From Paracidovorax wautersii (GTDB lineage Bacteria > Pseudomonadota > Gammaproteobacteria > Burkholderiales > Burkholderiaceae_C), in the NCBI GenBank assembly GCA_009912175.1, contig WNDQ01000004.1:1-64000 (forward strand): a stretch of 64,000 bases of DNA, in the 5' to 3' direction. The notes beneath the pieces were generated by a model, which did no database searches, was not told where the DNA came from, and saw only the letters and a program-made list of their open reading frames with translations. This document shows positions 36,016 to 44,800 of this stretch, piece by piece. The translations under genes and the position numbers were made by a program. How positions within the stretch are numbered: position 1 is the first letter of the stretch; every line of letters starts with the position of its first letter.

Positions 36016-36816
36016 TCAGGCGTGCTTCAGGCTGAACCGCAGCCAGTCCTGCAGCAGGTCGGCCGGTGCCGCGGCGGCCGCCGCGTGCTGCCAGTGCGGC
36101 TGCGTCGATTGCACGATCTCGTCAGCCAGGCGCAGCGCCTCGCCGCCGCTGGCCGCGATGCCATGCGCGCGCAGCTCGCCGGCCAGCACGCTGGTCAGCG
36201 CCGCCTGCCAGGCCAGCGTGGCCACGGGCGCCGGGTGCTCGGGCGTGTCTTCTGCGGCGCGCAGGATGGGCGCCGCGGCCAGCGTGGCGATGAGGGCGGC
36301 CAGCCAGGGCTGCGGCGCCGCGGCGTCGGGCGGGCCGGCCTGGCGCACGGTGCGCAGTGCGGCTTCGGCGATGGCGTGTTCGCGCACCAGCATGTCGGGC
36401 TGGCCGCGCAGCGCCAGCCAGTGCCGGTAGCGCCAGTAGTGGTCGTGCGTGAAGGCACGCAGCGGGCCGGCCCCCGTGCTGTCGGCGTTGAAGTACGAGG
36501 CCGACGACGGCCAGCGCGCGCCCAGGTCGCGCCAGGGTGAAGTGGTCAGCCAGGCTTCGGCCCGGCGGTCGACCGTGTCGAGCGCGTGGGCAACGTTGCC
36601 CATGGCCTTTTCCACTGACTCGCCGATGCGCGCCAGCGGGCCGGGCAGGCGCTCTTCCAGCACCCGCATCACGTGGCCGCCTTCGGCCTGCAGGCGGTGC
36701 GCGCCGGCACGCAGGTTCAGGCGCATTTCGCGCACGCCGTCCTTGACATACAGGTCGATCACTTCCGGGCGCGGCGGCTGGCGCCCGGGGGACCGGCAGT
36801 TCGTGTTGTCCATCAT
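36016..36816 (-). CDS. Unknown protein, 266 aa, divergent from the SorC-type regulator
   Basis: I do not recognise a family. It is soluble, Ala/Leu/Arg-rich and probably all-helical, with a basic Pro-rich start and a helical mid-part (HALDTVDRRAEAWLTTSP). A distinctive HDHYWRYRHWLALRG segment lies at about residue 125. Two ATGs (36816 and 36813) are possible. Only 46 bases separate it from the SorC-type regulator start, so the two probably share a control region and this gene may belong to the polyol regulon. Confidence 0.6.
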   Translation of the reverse strand: MMDNTNCRSPGRQPPRPEVIDLYVKDGVREMRLNLRAGAHRLQAEGGHVMRVLEERLPGPLARIGESVEKAMGNVAHALDTVDRRAEAWLTTSPWRDLGARWPSSASYFNADSTGAGPLRAFTHDHYWRYRHWLALRGQPDMLVREHAIAEAALRTVRQAGPPDAAAPQPWLAALIATLAAAPILRAAEDTPEHPAPVATLAWQAALTSVLAGELRAHGIAASGGEALRLADEIVQSTQPHWQHAAAAAAPADLLQDWLRFSLKHA

Positions 36817-36862
36817 GGATTCCTTGCGATGACTTCAAGTAGCATAGTCCCAAGCTCAAAAC

Positions 36863-37939
36863 GTGTTGACGTTCTTCGCCATCGACATCCCCATTCTGCC
36901 GAACAAGGCCCCTCCTTTGACTCGCAAAAGCAGCGGCGGCAAGACGCCCGCCCAGGACACGGACACCCAGACCCTCGCCACGGAACCTCACGCGGGTGGC
37001 AATCGCACCCGCCGCATGCGCCTGCGCGCGGCCTGGATGTACTTCATCGAGGAGATGACGCAAAACGAGATCGCGCAGCAACTCGGCGTGGGCCGCGTGA
37101 CGGTGGTGCGCCTGCTGTCGGACGCGCGCGAGCGCCACGAGATCCGTTTCAGCATCGAAGGCGACCTGTCCGAATGCGTGCGGCTGGAGCGCCAGCTCGA
37201 ACGCCGCTTCGGCCTGCGCGAGGCCATCGTCGTGCCGTTCTCGGGCAGCGACGATGCCGACCCGGCGCGCGCCATTGGCGCGGCCACCGGCTTCTTTCTG
37301 TCCGACCACGTGCGCGCGGGCATGAAGATCGGCGTGGGCTGGGGGCGCACGCTGTGGGAGTCGCTGCGCTACGTGCACGAGTCGCCGATCGCCGATGTCT
37401 CGGTCGTCTCGCTGCTGGGCGGCATCACCTGGGTCAAAAAATTCAACCCGTCGGAATTCGCCTGGCGCCTGGCCAGCCTGTTCCAGGCCGAGTGTTACCT
37501 GCTGCCGGCCCCGGCCATCGTCGACACACCGCAGACACGGCGCGCGCTGCTGGACCACTGCGGCATCGGCGAGGGCCTGGAGCGCGCGCGTTCGCTCGAC
37601 GCGGCCATCTTCAGCGTGGGCAACCTCGAGCCTACCGGCACGTCCTACCGCGACGGCTTCGTGCCTGATGAACTGCGGTGCGAGATGATCCGCATCGGCG
37701 CCGTCGGCGAGGTGCTGTTCCACTACTTCGACGCGCAGGGCGAGCTGATCCGGCACCCGATCCAGGAGCGCATCATGGCCGCGCCCGTCGATTCGCTGCG
37801 CGGCGTGCCCGAGCGCATTTTGGTCTCGGGCGGCCTGGACAAGGTCGATGCGCTGCTGGGCGCCATCCGCCTCATGAAGCCCACGGTGCTGATCACCGAC
37901 GAAGCGGCTGCGGCGCGCCTGCTCGAACGCGACCGCTAG
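36863..37939 (+). CDS. SorC-family sugar-binding transcriptional regulator
   Basis: A 358-residue regulator. An N-terminal HTH lies at about 65-95 (EEMTQNEIAQQLGVGRVTVVRLLSDARERHEI), and the rest is the NagB-like phospho-sugar binding domain (GWGRTLWESLRYV, SLLGGITW, AIFSVGNLEPTGTSYRDGF, RILVSGGLDKVDALLGAIRLMKPTVLITDEAAAARLLE). SorC/CggR-type regulators respond to phosphorylated sugars. It stands first in the cluster and is the natural regulator of both the oxidoreductase/dehydrogenase operon and the PTS operon. GTG 36863 gives 50 residues before the HTH; a later start such as TTG 36917 is possible. Confidence 0.87.
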   Translation: MLTFFAIDIPILPNKAPPLTRKSSGGKTPAQDTDTQTLATEPHAGGNRTRRMRLRAAWMYFIEEMTQNEIAQQLGVGRVTVVRLLSDARERHEIRFSIEGDLSECVRLERQLERRFGLREAIVVPFSGSDDADPARAIGAATGFFLSDHVRAGMKIGVGWGRTLWESLRYVHESPIADVSVVSLLGGITWVKKFNPSEFAWRLASLFQAECYLLPAPAIVDTPQTRRALLDHCGIGEGLERARSLDAAIFSVGNLEPTGTSYRDGFVPDELRCEMIRIGAVGEVLFHYFDAQGELIRHPIQERIMAAPVDSLRGVPERILVSGGLDKVDALLGAIRLMKPTVLITDEAAAARLLERDR

Positions 37940-38036
37940 GTTCTGGGCGTTGGCCGCCGTTGCGCGGCCCTGACGCCCCGGCTGGCTGGCAAGTCTTGCC
38001 CTGCATCGGCTCGTCTGCTCTCCTTTTTGAATTCCT

Positions 38037-38051
38037 GTCACACGCTGTGAC
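38037..38051. promoter_or_regulatory. 15-base palindrome upstream of the DRL-like operon
   Basis: GTCACACGCTGTGAC is a perfect 6-3-6 palindrome about 85 bases upstream of the predicted -35. It could be an operator or the end of the regulator transcript; no T run follows. Confidence 0.3.
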
Positions 38052-38136
38052 GCGCTGAATAGCCGTCTGCGTGGTGTACCCGGCCGTGTGCCGCCTTCTT
38101 CGACCTAGGGATAGCCCGGAGGCGATTTGCTGGCGT

Positions 38137-38165
38137 TTGACATGAACATAATGAAAAATTGAAAT
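38137..38165 (+). promoter_or_regulatory. Promoter of the DRL-like/acoABC operon
   Basis: TTGACA (38137-38142), 17-base spacer, TGAAAT (38160-38165). The spacer contains TGAACATAATGA, which nearly repeats TGAACATATTGA upstream of gutM (43601-43612), so it may carry the operator shared by the two transcripts. Confidence 0.55.
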
Positions 38166-38220
38166 TCAAATATTCAAACGAACGCGCTTCCCGGCGCGGT
38201 CGAACGCAAAGGAGACTCTC

Positions 38221-39552
38221 TTGAACGGCTTGATTCCCAGCGGCCTGGCGGCCGACCTCCACGCCCGTGCGGCCACGGGCGAACCCATCCGGATCGGGCT
38301 CATCGGCTCGGGCATGATGGGCGGCGACATCGTCACGCAGGTGCTGCAGATGCGCGGCATCGTGGTGGCGGCGATTGCCGACATCCACGTGCCGGCGGCG
38401 CTGCTGGCGCTGCAGCAGGCCGGCCACGGGCCGGGCGCGCACCGCGTGGGCGAGACCCAGGGCGCGCTCGACCAGGCGATTGCGGACGGCCGCATCGCCA
38501 TCACACCCGACGCCGGCCTGGTCTGCCGCAGCGGCCTGATCGACGTGGTGGTCGACGCCACCGGCAAGCCGGCGGTCGGCGCGCAGATCGGTCTGGACGC
38601 CATGGAGCACGGCAAGCATCTGGTGATGATGAACGTCGAGGCCGACGTCACCATCGGCGCCTACCTCAAGCACGAGGCCGACCGGCTGGGCGTGGTCTAT
38701 TCGCTGGGCGCGGGCGACGAGCCCAGCTCGACCATCGAGCTGATCCAGTTCGTGACCGCGCTGGGCTACCCGGTGATCGCGGCGGGCAAGGGCAAGAACA
38801 ACCCGCTCAACATCGACGCCACGCCCGACGACTACGCCGCCGAGGCGCACGCCAAACACCTCAACCCGCGCATGCTGGTCGAGTTTGTCGACGGCTCCAA
38901 GACGGCGGTGGAGATGTCGGCCATTGCCAACGCCACCGGCCTGGTGCCCGACGTGCCCGGCATGCACGGACCGGCAGCCGGCCTGGACGAGCTGCACCGC
39001 GTGCTGTGCCCGATCGAGGACGGCGGCGTGCTGCGCCGCAAGGGCGTGGTCGACTACACCATCGGCAAGGGCGTGGCACCCGGCGTGTTCGTGGTGGCCG
39101 AGATCGCCCATCCGCGCCTGCGCGAGCGCATGGACTACCTCAAGCTCGGTGCCGGTCCCTACTACACCTTCTACCGGCCCTACCACCTGTGCAGCATGGA
39201 AGTGCCGCTGACCTGCGCGCGCGCCGTGCTCTACGGCCGCGCCGACATGGCGCCGATTGCCACACCCACGGCCGAGGTCTGCGCCGTCGCCAAGCGCGAC
39301 CTGCGCCCGGGCGACCGGCTCGACGCCATCGGCGAGTACAGCTACCGCGCCTGGGCCATGACGGTGGTCGACGCGCGCGCGGCGCAGGCCGTGCCCTGCG
39401 GCCTGCTCGAACAGGGCACGGTGACCGCGCCCATCCGCAAGGGCGAGCTGCTGACGGCGGCCAACGTGGCGGTCGATGCCGGCTCGCGCATCGTTGAGCT
39501 GCGCCGGCGCCAGGACGCGCTGACCCACGGCGCCGAAAGGGTGACGGCATGA
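38221..39552 (+). CDS. DRL-like (DXR-like) NAD(P)-dependent oxidoreductase with SAF domain
   Basis: A 443-residue protein starting at TTG 38221 with a strong Shine-Dalgarno (AAAGGAGA). It has a homoserine-dehydrogenase-like Rossmann fold ([15 protein letters not shown]), [32 protein letters not shown] and [17 protein letters not shown], then a C-terminal SAF domain (about 345-430). The family is COG4091. From memory it includes Brucella DRL, which makes 2-C-methyl-D-erythritol 4-phosphate (MEP) from 1-deoxy-D-xylulose 5-phosphate (DXP) in place of DXR; the motifs above are strikingly alike. Next to a polyol PTS and an acetoin-type dehydrogenase it could run in reverse, oxidising imported MEP. 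Stop overlaps the next ATG by 4 bases. Substrate is inference. Confidence 0.8.
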   Translation: MNGLIPSGLAADLHARAATGEPIRIGLIGSGMMGGDIVTQVLQMRGIVVAAIADIHVPAALLALQQAGHGPGAHRVGETQGALDQAIADGRIAITPDAGLVCRSGLIDVVVDATGKPAVGAQIGLDAMEHGKHLVMMNVEADVTIGAYLKHEADRLGVVYSLGAGDEPSSTIELIQFVTALGYPVIAAGKGKNNPLNIDATPDDYAAEAHAKHLNPRMLVEFVDGSKTAVEMSAIANATGLVPDVPGMHGPAAGLDELHRVLCPIEDGGVLRRKGVVDYTIGKGVAPGVFVVAEIAHPRLRERMDYLKLGAGPYYTFYRPYHLCSMEVPLTCARAVLYGRADMAPIATPTAEVCAVAKRDLRPGDRLDAIGEYSYRAWAMTVVDARAAQAVPCGLLEQGTVTAPIRKGELLTAANVAVDAGSRIVELRRRQDALTHGAERVTA

Positions 39553-40580
39553 GCGCCACCGCCCAAGCCGTGGAGGTCACCGACCACGTGCTGCGCCACT
39601 TCGGGCGCGACGCGCTGCTGGACGTGCTGCGCAAGATGCACCTGATCCGCCAGTTCGAGGAAGGCGCCGAACAGGCCTACATGCGCGGCCTGGTGCACGG
39701 CACCATGCACTTGTCGATCGGGCAGGAGGCGGCGGCCACCGGCGTGTGCGCCGCGCTGCAGCCGGCCGACTACATCACCTCGACCCACCGCGGCCACGGC
39801 CACTGCATCGCCAAGGGCGCGCTGCCGCGCTACATGTTCGCCGAGTTCTTCGGCAAGGACACCGGCTACTGCCGCGGGCGCGGCGGCTCCATGCACATCG
39901 CCGACCTGGCGACGGGCAACCTGGGCGCCAACGGCATCGTGGCCGGTGGCATCCCGATTGCCGTCGGCGCGGCGCTGGCGCTGAAGCAGGCAAACCGCCC
40001 GCAGGTGGTGGTCAGCTTCTTTGGCGACGGCGCCAACAACGAGGACGCCTTCCACGAAAGCCTGAACATGGCCGCGATCTGGAAACTGCCCGTGGTCTTC
40101 GTCTGTGAAAACAACCGCTACGGCATGTCCACCTCGACCGAACGTTCGACCGCCGTGCGCCAGATCGCGCAGCGCGCGCTGGCCTACGACATGCCGGGCG
40201 TGACGGTCGACGGCAACGACTTCTGCGCGGTGGCCGCCGCCGCGCTCGACGCCGTCCAGCGTGCGCGTGAAGGCCTGGGGCCGACCTTGATCGAATGCAT
40301 GACCTACCGCCACCGCGGCCACTCCAAGAGCGACCGCAACCGCTACCGCACCAAGGAAGAGATCGAGAGCTGGATCGCCCAGGACCCGATCGGCCGTTTC
40401 GAACACCTGCTGCGCGAGCGCGGCCTGATCGACGATGCCGCGCTGCAGGCCCTGCTGGCCAGCGTGGCCCAGGAGATCGCCGAAGGCATCGAGTACGCCA
40501 AGGACAGCCCGGCGCCCGATGTTGCCAGCCTGACCGACTTCGTCTACGCCCGCAAAGCCGGGGAGGCCGCCCATGTCTGA
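39549..40580 (+). CDS. TPP-dependent dehydrogenase E1 alpha, acetoin-dehydrogenase type
   Basis: A 343-residue E1 alpha subunit. The TPP/Mg motif is [31 protein letters not shown]; other landmarks are [45 protein letters not shown] and the phosphorylation-loop-like [16 protein letters not shown]. With the E1 beta subunit it should cleave a 2-oxoacid or an alpha-hydroxyketone and pass the acyl group to lipoyl-E2. The partner E2 is AcoC-like, favouring an acetoin-like ketone. It overlaps the DRL-like gene (ATGA) and E1 beta (8 bases), so the four are one operon. The gene is named by family; the true substrate may differ from acetoin. Confidence 0.87.
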   Translation: MSATAQAVEVTDHVLRHFGRDALLDVLRKMHLIRQFEEGAEQAYMRGLVHGTMHLSIGQEAAATGVCAALQPADYITSTHRGHGHCIAKGALPRYMFAEFFGKDTGYCRGRGGSMHIADLATGNLGANGIVAGGIPIAVGAALALKQANRPQVVVSFFGDGANNEDAFHESLNMAAIWKLPVVFVCENNRYGMSTSTERSTAVRQIAQRALAYDMPGVTVDGNDFCAVAAAALDAVQRAREGLGPTLIECMTYRHRGHSKSDRNRYRTKEEIESWIAQDPIGRFEHLLRERGLIDDAALQALLASVAQEIAEGIEYAKDSPAPDVASLTDFVYARKAGEAAHV

Positions 40581-41571
40581 AGTCGTGCGTGAATTGAGCT
40601 ACGCCCAGGCCATCCAGGAGGCGCTGGCCATCGCCATGGAGCGCGATGAACGTGTCTTTTTGATGGGCGAGGACATCGGTGTGTACGGCGGCGCCTTCCA
40701 GGTCACGGGCGACCTGGTGCAGCGCTTCGGGCCGCAGCGGGTGATCGACACGCCGATCTCGGAACTGGGCGGCGCGGGTGTGGCCGTGGGTGCGGCGCTG
40801 CTGGGGCAACGGCCGGTCTACGAGTTCCAGTTTTCGGACTTCGCGGCGCTGGCCATGGAGCAGATCGTCAACCAGGCCGCCAAGATCCGTTTCATGCTGG
40901 GCGGCAAGGCCTCGGTGCCGCTGGTCATGCGGTTTCCCAGCGGCTCGGGCACGGGCGCGGCGGCCCAGCACAGCCAGAGCCTGGAGGCGTGGCTGGCGCA
41001 TGTGCCGGGCCTCAAGGTGGTCCAGCCGTCGACGCCGCACGACGCCAAGGGCCTGCTGCTGGCCGCCATCGAAGACCCGGACCCGGTCATGTTCTTCGAG
41101 CACAAGCTGCTCTACAAAACCAAGGGCCCGGTGCCCGAGGGCTATTACACCGAGCCGCTGCACGAAGCGCGCGTGCGGCGCGAAGGCCGGCACGTGACCA
41201 TTGCCGCCAGCGCGATCATGGTGCACAAGGCGCTCGACGCGGCCACGCAGCTCGCGGGCGAAGGCATCGAGGCCGAGGTGGTTGATCTGCTCAGCCTGCG
41301 CCCGCTGGACCATCGCACGCTGATCGACAGCGTGAGCAAAACGACGCGCCTGGTCTGCGTCTACGAAGGCACCAAACAACTGGGCATCGGCGCTGAAGTC
41401 AGCGCGGTGATTGCCGAAAGCGCGGCCTTCGACCGGCTTGACGCGCCCATCGTGCGCCTGGGCGGCGCCGACTGCCCACTGCCCTACAACCCCGAGTTGG
41501 AGCGTGCCGCCGTGCCGCAGGTGCCCGACATCGTGGCCGCCGTGCGTGGCGTCGTGCGGGGGAGCGTCTAG
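40573..41571 (+). CDS. TPP-dependent dehydrogenase E1 beta, acetoin-dehydrogenase type
   Basis: A 332-residue E1 beta subunit: [33 protein letters not shown] with the glutamate that activates [31 protein letters not shown] and the C-terminal transketolase domain [31 protein letters not shown]. It forms the alpha2beta2 heterotetramer with the upstream gene product. The start lies 8 bases inside the E1 alpha gene, and the E2 gene begins 3 bases after its stop. Confidence 0.87.
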   Translation: MSEVVRELSYAQAIQEALAIAMERDERVFLMGEDIGVYGGAFQVTGDLVQRFGPQRVIDTPISELGGAGVAVGAALLGQRPVYEFQFSDFAALAMEQIVNQAAKIRFMLGGKASVPLVMRFPSGSGTGAAAQHSQSLEAWLAHVPGLKVVQPSTPHDAKGLLLAAIEDPDPVMFFEHKLLYKTKGPVPEGYYTEPLHEARVRREGRHVTIAASAIMVHKALDAATQLAGEGIEAEVVDLLSLRPLDHRTLIDSVSKTTRLVCVYEGTKQLGIGAEVSAVIAESAAFDRLDAPIVRLGGADCPLPYNPELERAAVPQVPDIVAAVRGVVRGSV

Positions 41572-41573
41572 CC

Positions 41574-42869
41574 ATGGCCACCGAAGTCATCCTGCCGCGT
41601 GTCGACATGGACATGGCCGAGGGCAAGATCGCCTACTGGCACGTGCAAGACGGCCAGGCCGTCGACAAGGGCCAGGTGCTGTTCGACATCGAGACCGACA
41701 AGGCCACCATGGAGGTCGACGCGCCGGCCTCGGGCGTGCTCGACATCGTGCGCGCCGAGCTGGGCGTGGCGATCCCGGTGGGTGAGGTCGTCGCCTGGAT
41801 CCGCGCGGCGGACGAGGCGCGTACCCGCACGGCGGTGCCCGCTGCTGCGTCGTCCGATGCTGGTGCGCCGGCCACCGCCGCCACAGCGCCGTCCGCGCCC
41901 GCCTCCCCGGATGCCTCAGCGCCTGCGGCCGAGCCCGGCGTGTTGCGTGCCACGCCGCTGGCGCGCAGCCAGGCGCGCGCGCAGGGCCTCGATCTGGCTG
42001 GCATCGCCGGCAGCGGCCCGCGCGGGCGCATCGTGGCGGCCGATCTGCCCCCACCCGTGGCACCCGTGGTTCACGGGGCTCATGCGGCGGGCGGCGGGCC
42101 GGTCCACCTCCAGACACTGCGGCCAGCCGACACGGCGCCGCTACTGCTCATCCACGGCTTTGGCAGCGACCAGGCGTCGTGGCGGCCGCTGGTCCAGGCG
42201 CTGGGCACGCACCTGCCCGCATCGGTGGCCGTGCTGGGCGTGGATCTGCCCGGCCATGGCAAGTCGGCGCCACTGCCCGGCGCGCGGCTGCAGGAGCTGG
42301 CGCAGGCGGTGCTCGACGCCGTGGCCGCGCAGGGCTGGGCGCGTTTTCACGTGGTCGGCCATTCGCTGGGTGGCGGTGTCGCGCTGGCGCTGGCGCGGCT
42401 GCAGCCGCAGCGCGTGCGCTCGCTCACGCTGCTGGCGCCGGCCGGCCTGGGGCCGGAGGTCGACGCCGATTTTCTGGCGGGCCTGTCCACCGCCGATTCG
42501 CCGCAAACGCTGCGGCCCGTGCTGGCGCGCCTGTTCCACGACGAGGCGCTGCTGACCGAATCCTTCGTGGCCACGGCCTGGCAGCAACTGAGCAAGCCCG
42601 GGCGCGCCGAAAGCCTGGCCGCGCTGGCGGCCACGCTGATGCCGGCGGGCCGGCAGGCCGAGGATCTGCGGGCGGTGCTGGCGGCCTCGCCGGTGCCCGT
42701 CAAGCTGATCTGGGGCCGCGAGGACCGCGTGATGCCGGTGCGCCATGCCGATGGCCTGCCCGGCCATGTCGCCGTGCACCGGCTGCCGGGCGTGGGCCAT
42801 GTGCCGCAGATCGAAGCCGTTGAGCTGGTGGCGCGGCTGGTGGCCGAGCAGCTTCGCGCGGCCGGCTGA
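41574..42869 (+). CDS. AcoC-type E2: lipoyl domain fused to alpha/beta hydrolase
   Basis: A 431-residue E2 with a lipoyl domain (1-75; lipoylated Lys43 in ETDKATMEV), an Ala/Pro linker, an E3-binding domain (about 120-160, RATPLARSQARAQGLDLAGIAGSGPRGRIVAADL) and an alpha/beta hydrolase fold in place of the usual CAT-type acyltransferase (about 180-431, nucleophile Ser264 in GHSLGGG). This architecture is that of AcoC in acetoin dehydrogenase complexes, not of pyruvate or branched-chain complexes. It argues that the E1 substrate is a methyl ketone cleaved to an acetyl group. No dihydrolipoyl dehydrogenase gene is here, so E3 must come from elsewhere. Confidence 0.87.
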   Translation: MATEVILPRVDMDMAEGKIAYWHVQDGQAVDKGQVLFDIETDKATMEVDAPASGVLDIVRAELGVAIPVGEVVAWIRAADEARTRTAVPAAASSDAGAPATAATAPSAPASPDASAPAAEPGVLRATPLARSQARAQGLDLAGIAGSGPRGRIVAADLPPPVAPVVHGAHAAGGGPVHLQTLRPADTAPLLLIHGFGSDQASWRPLVQALGTHLPASVAVLGVDLPGHGKSAPLPGARLQELAQAVLDAVAAQGWARFHVVGHSLGGGVALALARLQPQRVRSLTLLAPAGLGPEVDADFLAGLSTADSPQTLRPVLARLFHDEALLTESFVATAWQQLSKPGRAESLAALAATLMPAGRQAEDLRAVLAASPVPVKLIWGREDRVMPVRHADGLPGHVAVHRLPGVGHVPQIEAVELVARLVAEQLRAAG

Positions 42870-42909
42870 AGCGGGTGCCGTGATGGATCGCGGGACCGTG
42901 AACCGGGAC

Positions 42910-43518
42910 TCAGGCCGGCGTGGGCGTGGGCTGCATGCCGGGCCGCAGGGCCACGGTGTGCGGTGTGTCCCAGACCGGCGTGCAGCCCGAGAACAGGTCC
43001 AGGAAGGCGATCGCCAGGCCCGGGTCGTCGTGCGTGTTTTCGAGGTAGCTGGCCCACAGGCGCGGTTCGACGGCATCCAGCGTGTCGGCCAGCGCGGGGG
43101 CCTGCAGCGCCGTGCGCCAGGCGCTCAGCAGCGTCAGCGCGACCTGGGTGAGGGCCCGCACGGCCGCTTCGCGCTGGGCGGCCGTGAGCAGGGGGGCGGG
43201 CGCATCGGCCGGCGCGCGCAGCGGCTGGGCCAGCAGCAGGTTCTGCAGCAGCAGGCCGCAGGCGAAATGCGCAAAGTCCAGCGGGTTGTGCGCCTCGAAG
43301 GCCTGGTCGGGCTCCAGGCTGGCCTGCCAGGCCCAGAAGGCGCGCGCCAGTGCCTCGGGCTGCAGCGCCAGCGGCGCGCCGCCTGCGTGGCGCGTGGCGC
43401 TGGCGGCGGCCTCGCGCAGCGCGGGCGTCATGGCCTGGCGGAACCAGTGCCAGTGCGCCAGGTTCTCACGGAAACCGGGCGATTCGGCCCACAGGCGGGC
43501 CTGTTCCCTGTCCAGCAT
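42910..43518 (-). CDS. Unknown protein, 202 aa, between the two polyol operons
   Basis: No family recognised. A soluble, Ala/Leu-rich helical protein with a conserved-looking core PLDFAHFACGLLLQNLLLAQP and a C-terminal YLENTHDDPGLAIAFLDLFSG. It is convergent with the E2 gene and divergent from gutM, so it shares a 200-base control region with the PTS operon and is probably coregulated. It has no similarity that I can see to the other unknown gene of the cluster at 36.0-36.8 kb. Confidence 0.6.
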   Translation of the reverse strand: MLDREQARLWAESPGFRENLAHWHWFRQAMTPALREAAASATRHAGGAPLALQPEALARAFWAWQASLEPDQAFEAHNPLDFAHFACGLLLQNLLLAQPLRAPADAPAPLLTAAQREAAVRALTQVALTLLSAWRTALQAPALADTLDAVEPRLWASYLENTHDDPGLAIAFLDLFSGCTPVWDTPHTVALRPGMQPTPTPA

Positions 43519-43593
43519 GGTGTGTCGTCTCCTGGGTTGCGATGCCGATCTTCGCAGTTTGCCGCCGGGAATGTTTCGGGGCTAGTGAACACT

Positions 43594-43641
43594 CTGATGG
43601 TGAACATATTGACTGATGAAAAGACAAATGTACCATCAGTC
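43594..43641. promoter_or_regulatory. Repeat-rich control region of the PTS operon (candidate SorC-type operators)
   Basis: Contains CTGATGGT (43594-43601) inverted as ACCATCAG (43632-43639), and GACTGATG (43611-43618) inverted as CATCAGTC (43634-43641). GTGAACA occurs twice, at 43584 and 43600. TGAACATATTGA (43601-43612) resembles TGAACATAATGA in the DRL-operon promoter. This is the only such AT-rich, symmetrical sequence before gutM. Confidence 0.5.
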
Positions 43642-43716
43642 GTCAAGAATTATCGGCACCGCGCCGGCCACTCGCAAGCGCGGCGCCACCTGGCTTGTCC
43701 CCTCACAGGAGCTGTC

Positions 43717-44109
43717 ATGACCTTCCTCCAAAGCGCCTTGCTGTTGCTGGGCATTTTCTGGGCCTTGCAGATCGTGGCGACCTGGGTGCAATGGTCGCAC
43801 TACCGCCAGGCCATGGGCGGGGCGACGACGCGCTGGCGCGACGGCTACCTGGGCGTGGGCCGTGGCCGCTCGCGCTGGGGCCGCAGCGCCATCGCACTGC
43901 TGGAGGTCTCGCCCACGCTGGACGTGCGGGGCCTGCAGGTCATGTCCGGCCTGTCGGTCTTTGCGCGCTTTCGGCCCGAGCCCGTCGCGCAGGCGCTGTC
44001 GCTGGACGCGCTGCGCCGCCAGTACGCCGAGGGCCCGCGCGCCGGGCCGCTGCAGCACGCGGTGCGCCAGGCCATCGAGCAGGTCGAGGAGGTGCACCGC
44101 CGGCGCTGA
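43717..44109 (+). CDS. gutM: GutM-like glucitol operon activator
   Basis: A 130-residue protein with one N-terminal transmembrane helix (about 4-22), then the GutM family pattern: YRQAMGG, DGYLGVGRGRSRWGRSAIALLEVSPTLDVRGLQVMSGLSVFARFRPE. In E. coli GutM activates the glucitol (srl/gut) operon in a way not fully understood. ATG 43717 follows AGGAG. It heads a gutM-IIC-IIBC-IIA-EI operon. Confidence 0.8.
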   Translation: MTFLQSALLLLGIFWALQIVATWVQWSHYRQAMGGATTRWRDGYLGVGRGRSRWGRSAIALLEVSPTLDVRGLQVMSGLSVFARFRPEPVAQALSLDALRRQYAEGPRAGPLQHAVRQAIEQVEEVHRRR

Positions 44110-44199
44110 GGCGCCCGGCCCTGCGGCCTGGCGCCGCCATCGTTTTCCGACCTCTTATTGCTCAGCAAGATCAACCACAACGACATTGGAGACAACGAC

Positions 44200-44754
44200 A
44201 TGGACAGTTTTGAATTCCTGGCCCGGGGCGCCGAGGCCTTCATCGGCGTGTTCAACGAAGGCGGCAAGACCTTCGTCGGCTTCGTCACCGGCATCCTGCC
44301 GACCCTCATCGTGCTGCTGACGGCGGTCTACACCGTCATCGGCATCGTTGGCGAACACCGCGTGCACCGCCTGGCCAAGTTCGCGGCCAGCAACATCCTC
44401 ACGCGCTACACGCTGCTGCCCTTCCTGGCCATGTTCTTCCTGACCAATCCCATGGCCTACACCTTCGGCATGTTCGTCGAGGAGCGCCACAAGCCGGCCT
44501 TCTACGACTCCACCGTCTCGCTGTGCCATCCGATCACCGGCCTGTTCCCGCACGCCAACCCGGGCGAGCTGTTCATCTGGCTGGGCGTGGCCACGGCCAT
44601 CACCAAGCTGGCGGAAACGGGTGCGGCGCCGTTCTCGGTGGCCAAGCTGGCGCTGGCCTATCTGCTGGTGGGCCTGCTGGTCAACCTGCTCAAGGGCATC
44701 GTCACCGAACGCATCACGGCCCTGATCGCCAAGCGCGAGGGCGTGACGCTCTGA
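44200..44754 (+). CDS. srlA: PTS glucitol-family EIIC subunit
   Basis: A 184-residue membrane protein with several helices, homologous to the E. coli SrlA/GutA IIC2 part: NEGGKTFVGFVTGILPTLIVLLTAVYTVIG, FLAMFFLTNPMAYTFGMFVEERHKPAFYDSTVSLCHPITGLFPHANPGELFIWLG. Together with SrlE it forms the polyol channel. ATG 44200 follows TTGGAGA. The srl name reflects family only; the sugar is probably not sorbitol because no sorbitol-6-phosphate dehydrogenase accompanies it. Confidence 0.9.
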   Translation: MDSFEFLARGAEAFIGVFNEGGKTFVGFVTGILPTLIVLLTAVYTVIGIVGEHRVHRLAKFAASNILTRYTLLPFLAMFFLTNPMAYTFGMFVEERHKPAFYDSTVSLCHPITGLFPHANPGELFIWLGVATAITKLAETGAAPFSVAKLALAYLLVGLLVNLLKGIVTERITALIAKREGVTL

Positions 44755-44800
44755 GCCGCCCCAGGAACAACACACCAGAACGACACCGGAGACAACACCC

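Noticed and set aside
39549-42869. The E1/E2 genes as pyruvate or branched-chain 2-oxoacid dehydrogenase
   Set aside because: The E2 has an alpha/beta hydrolase fold in place of the CAT-type acyltransferase domain, an AcoC trait. Plain acetoin catabolism is also less likely because acoX, acoR and acoK are not present.
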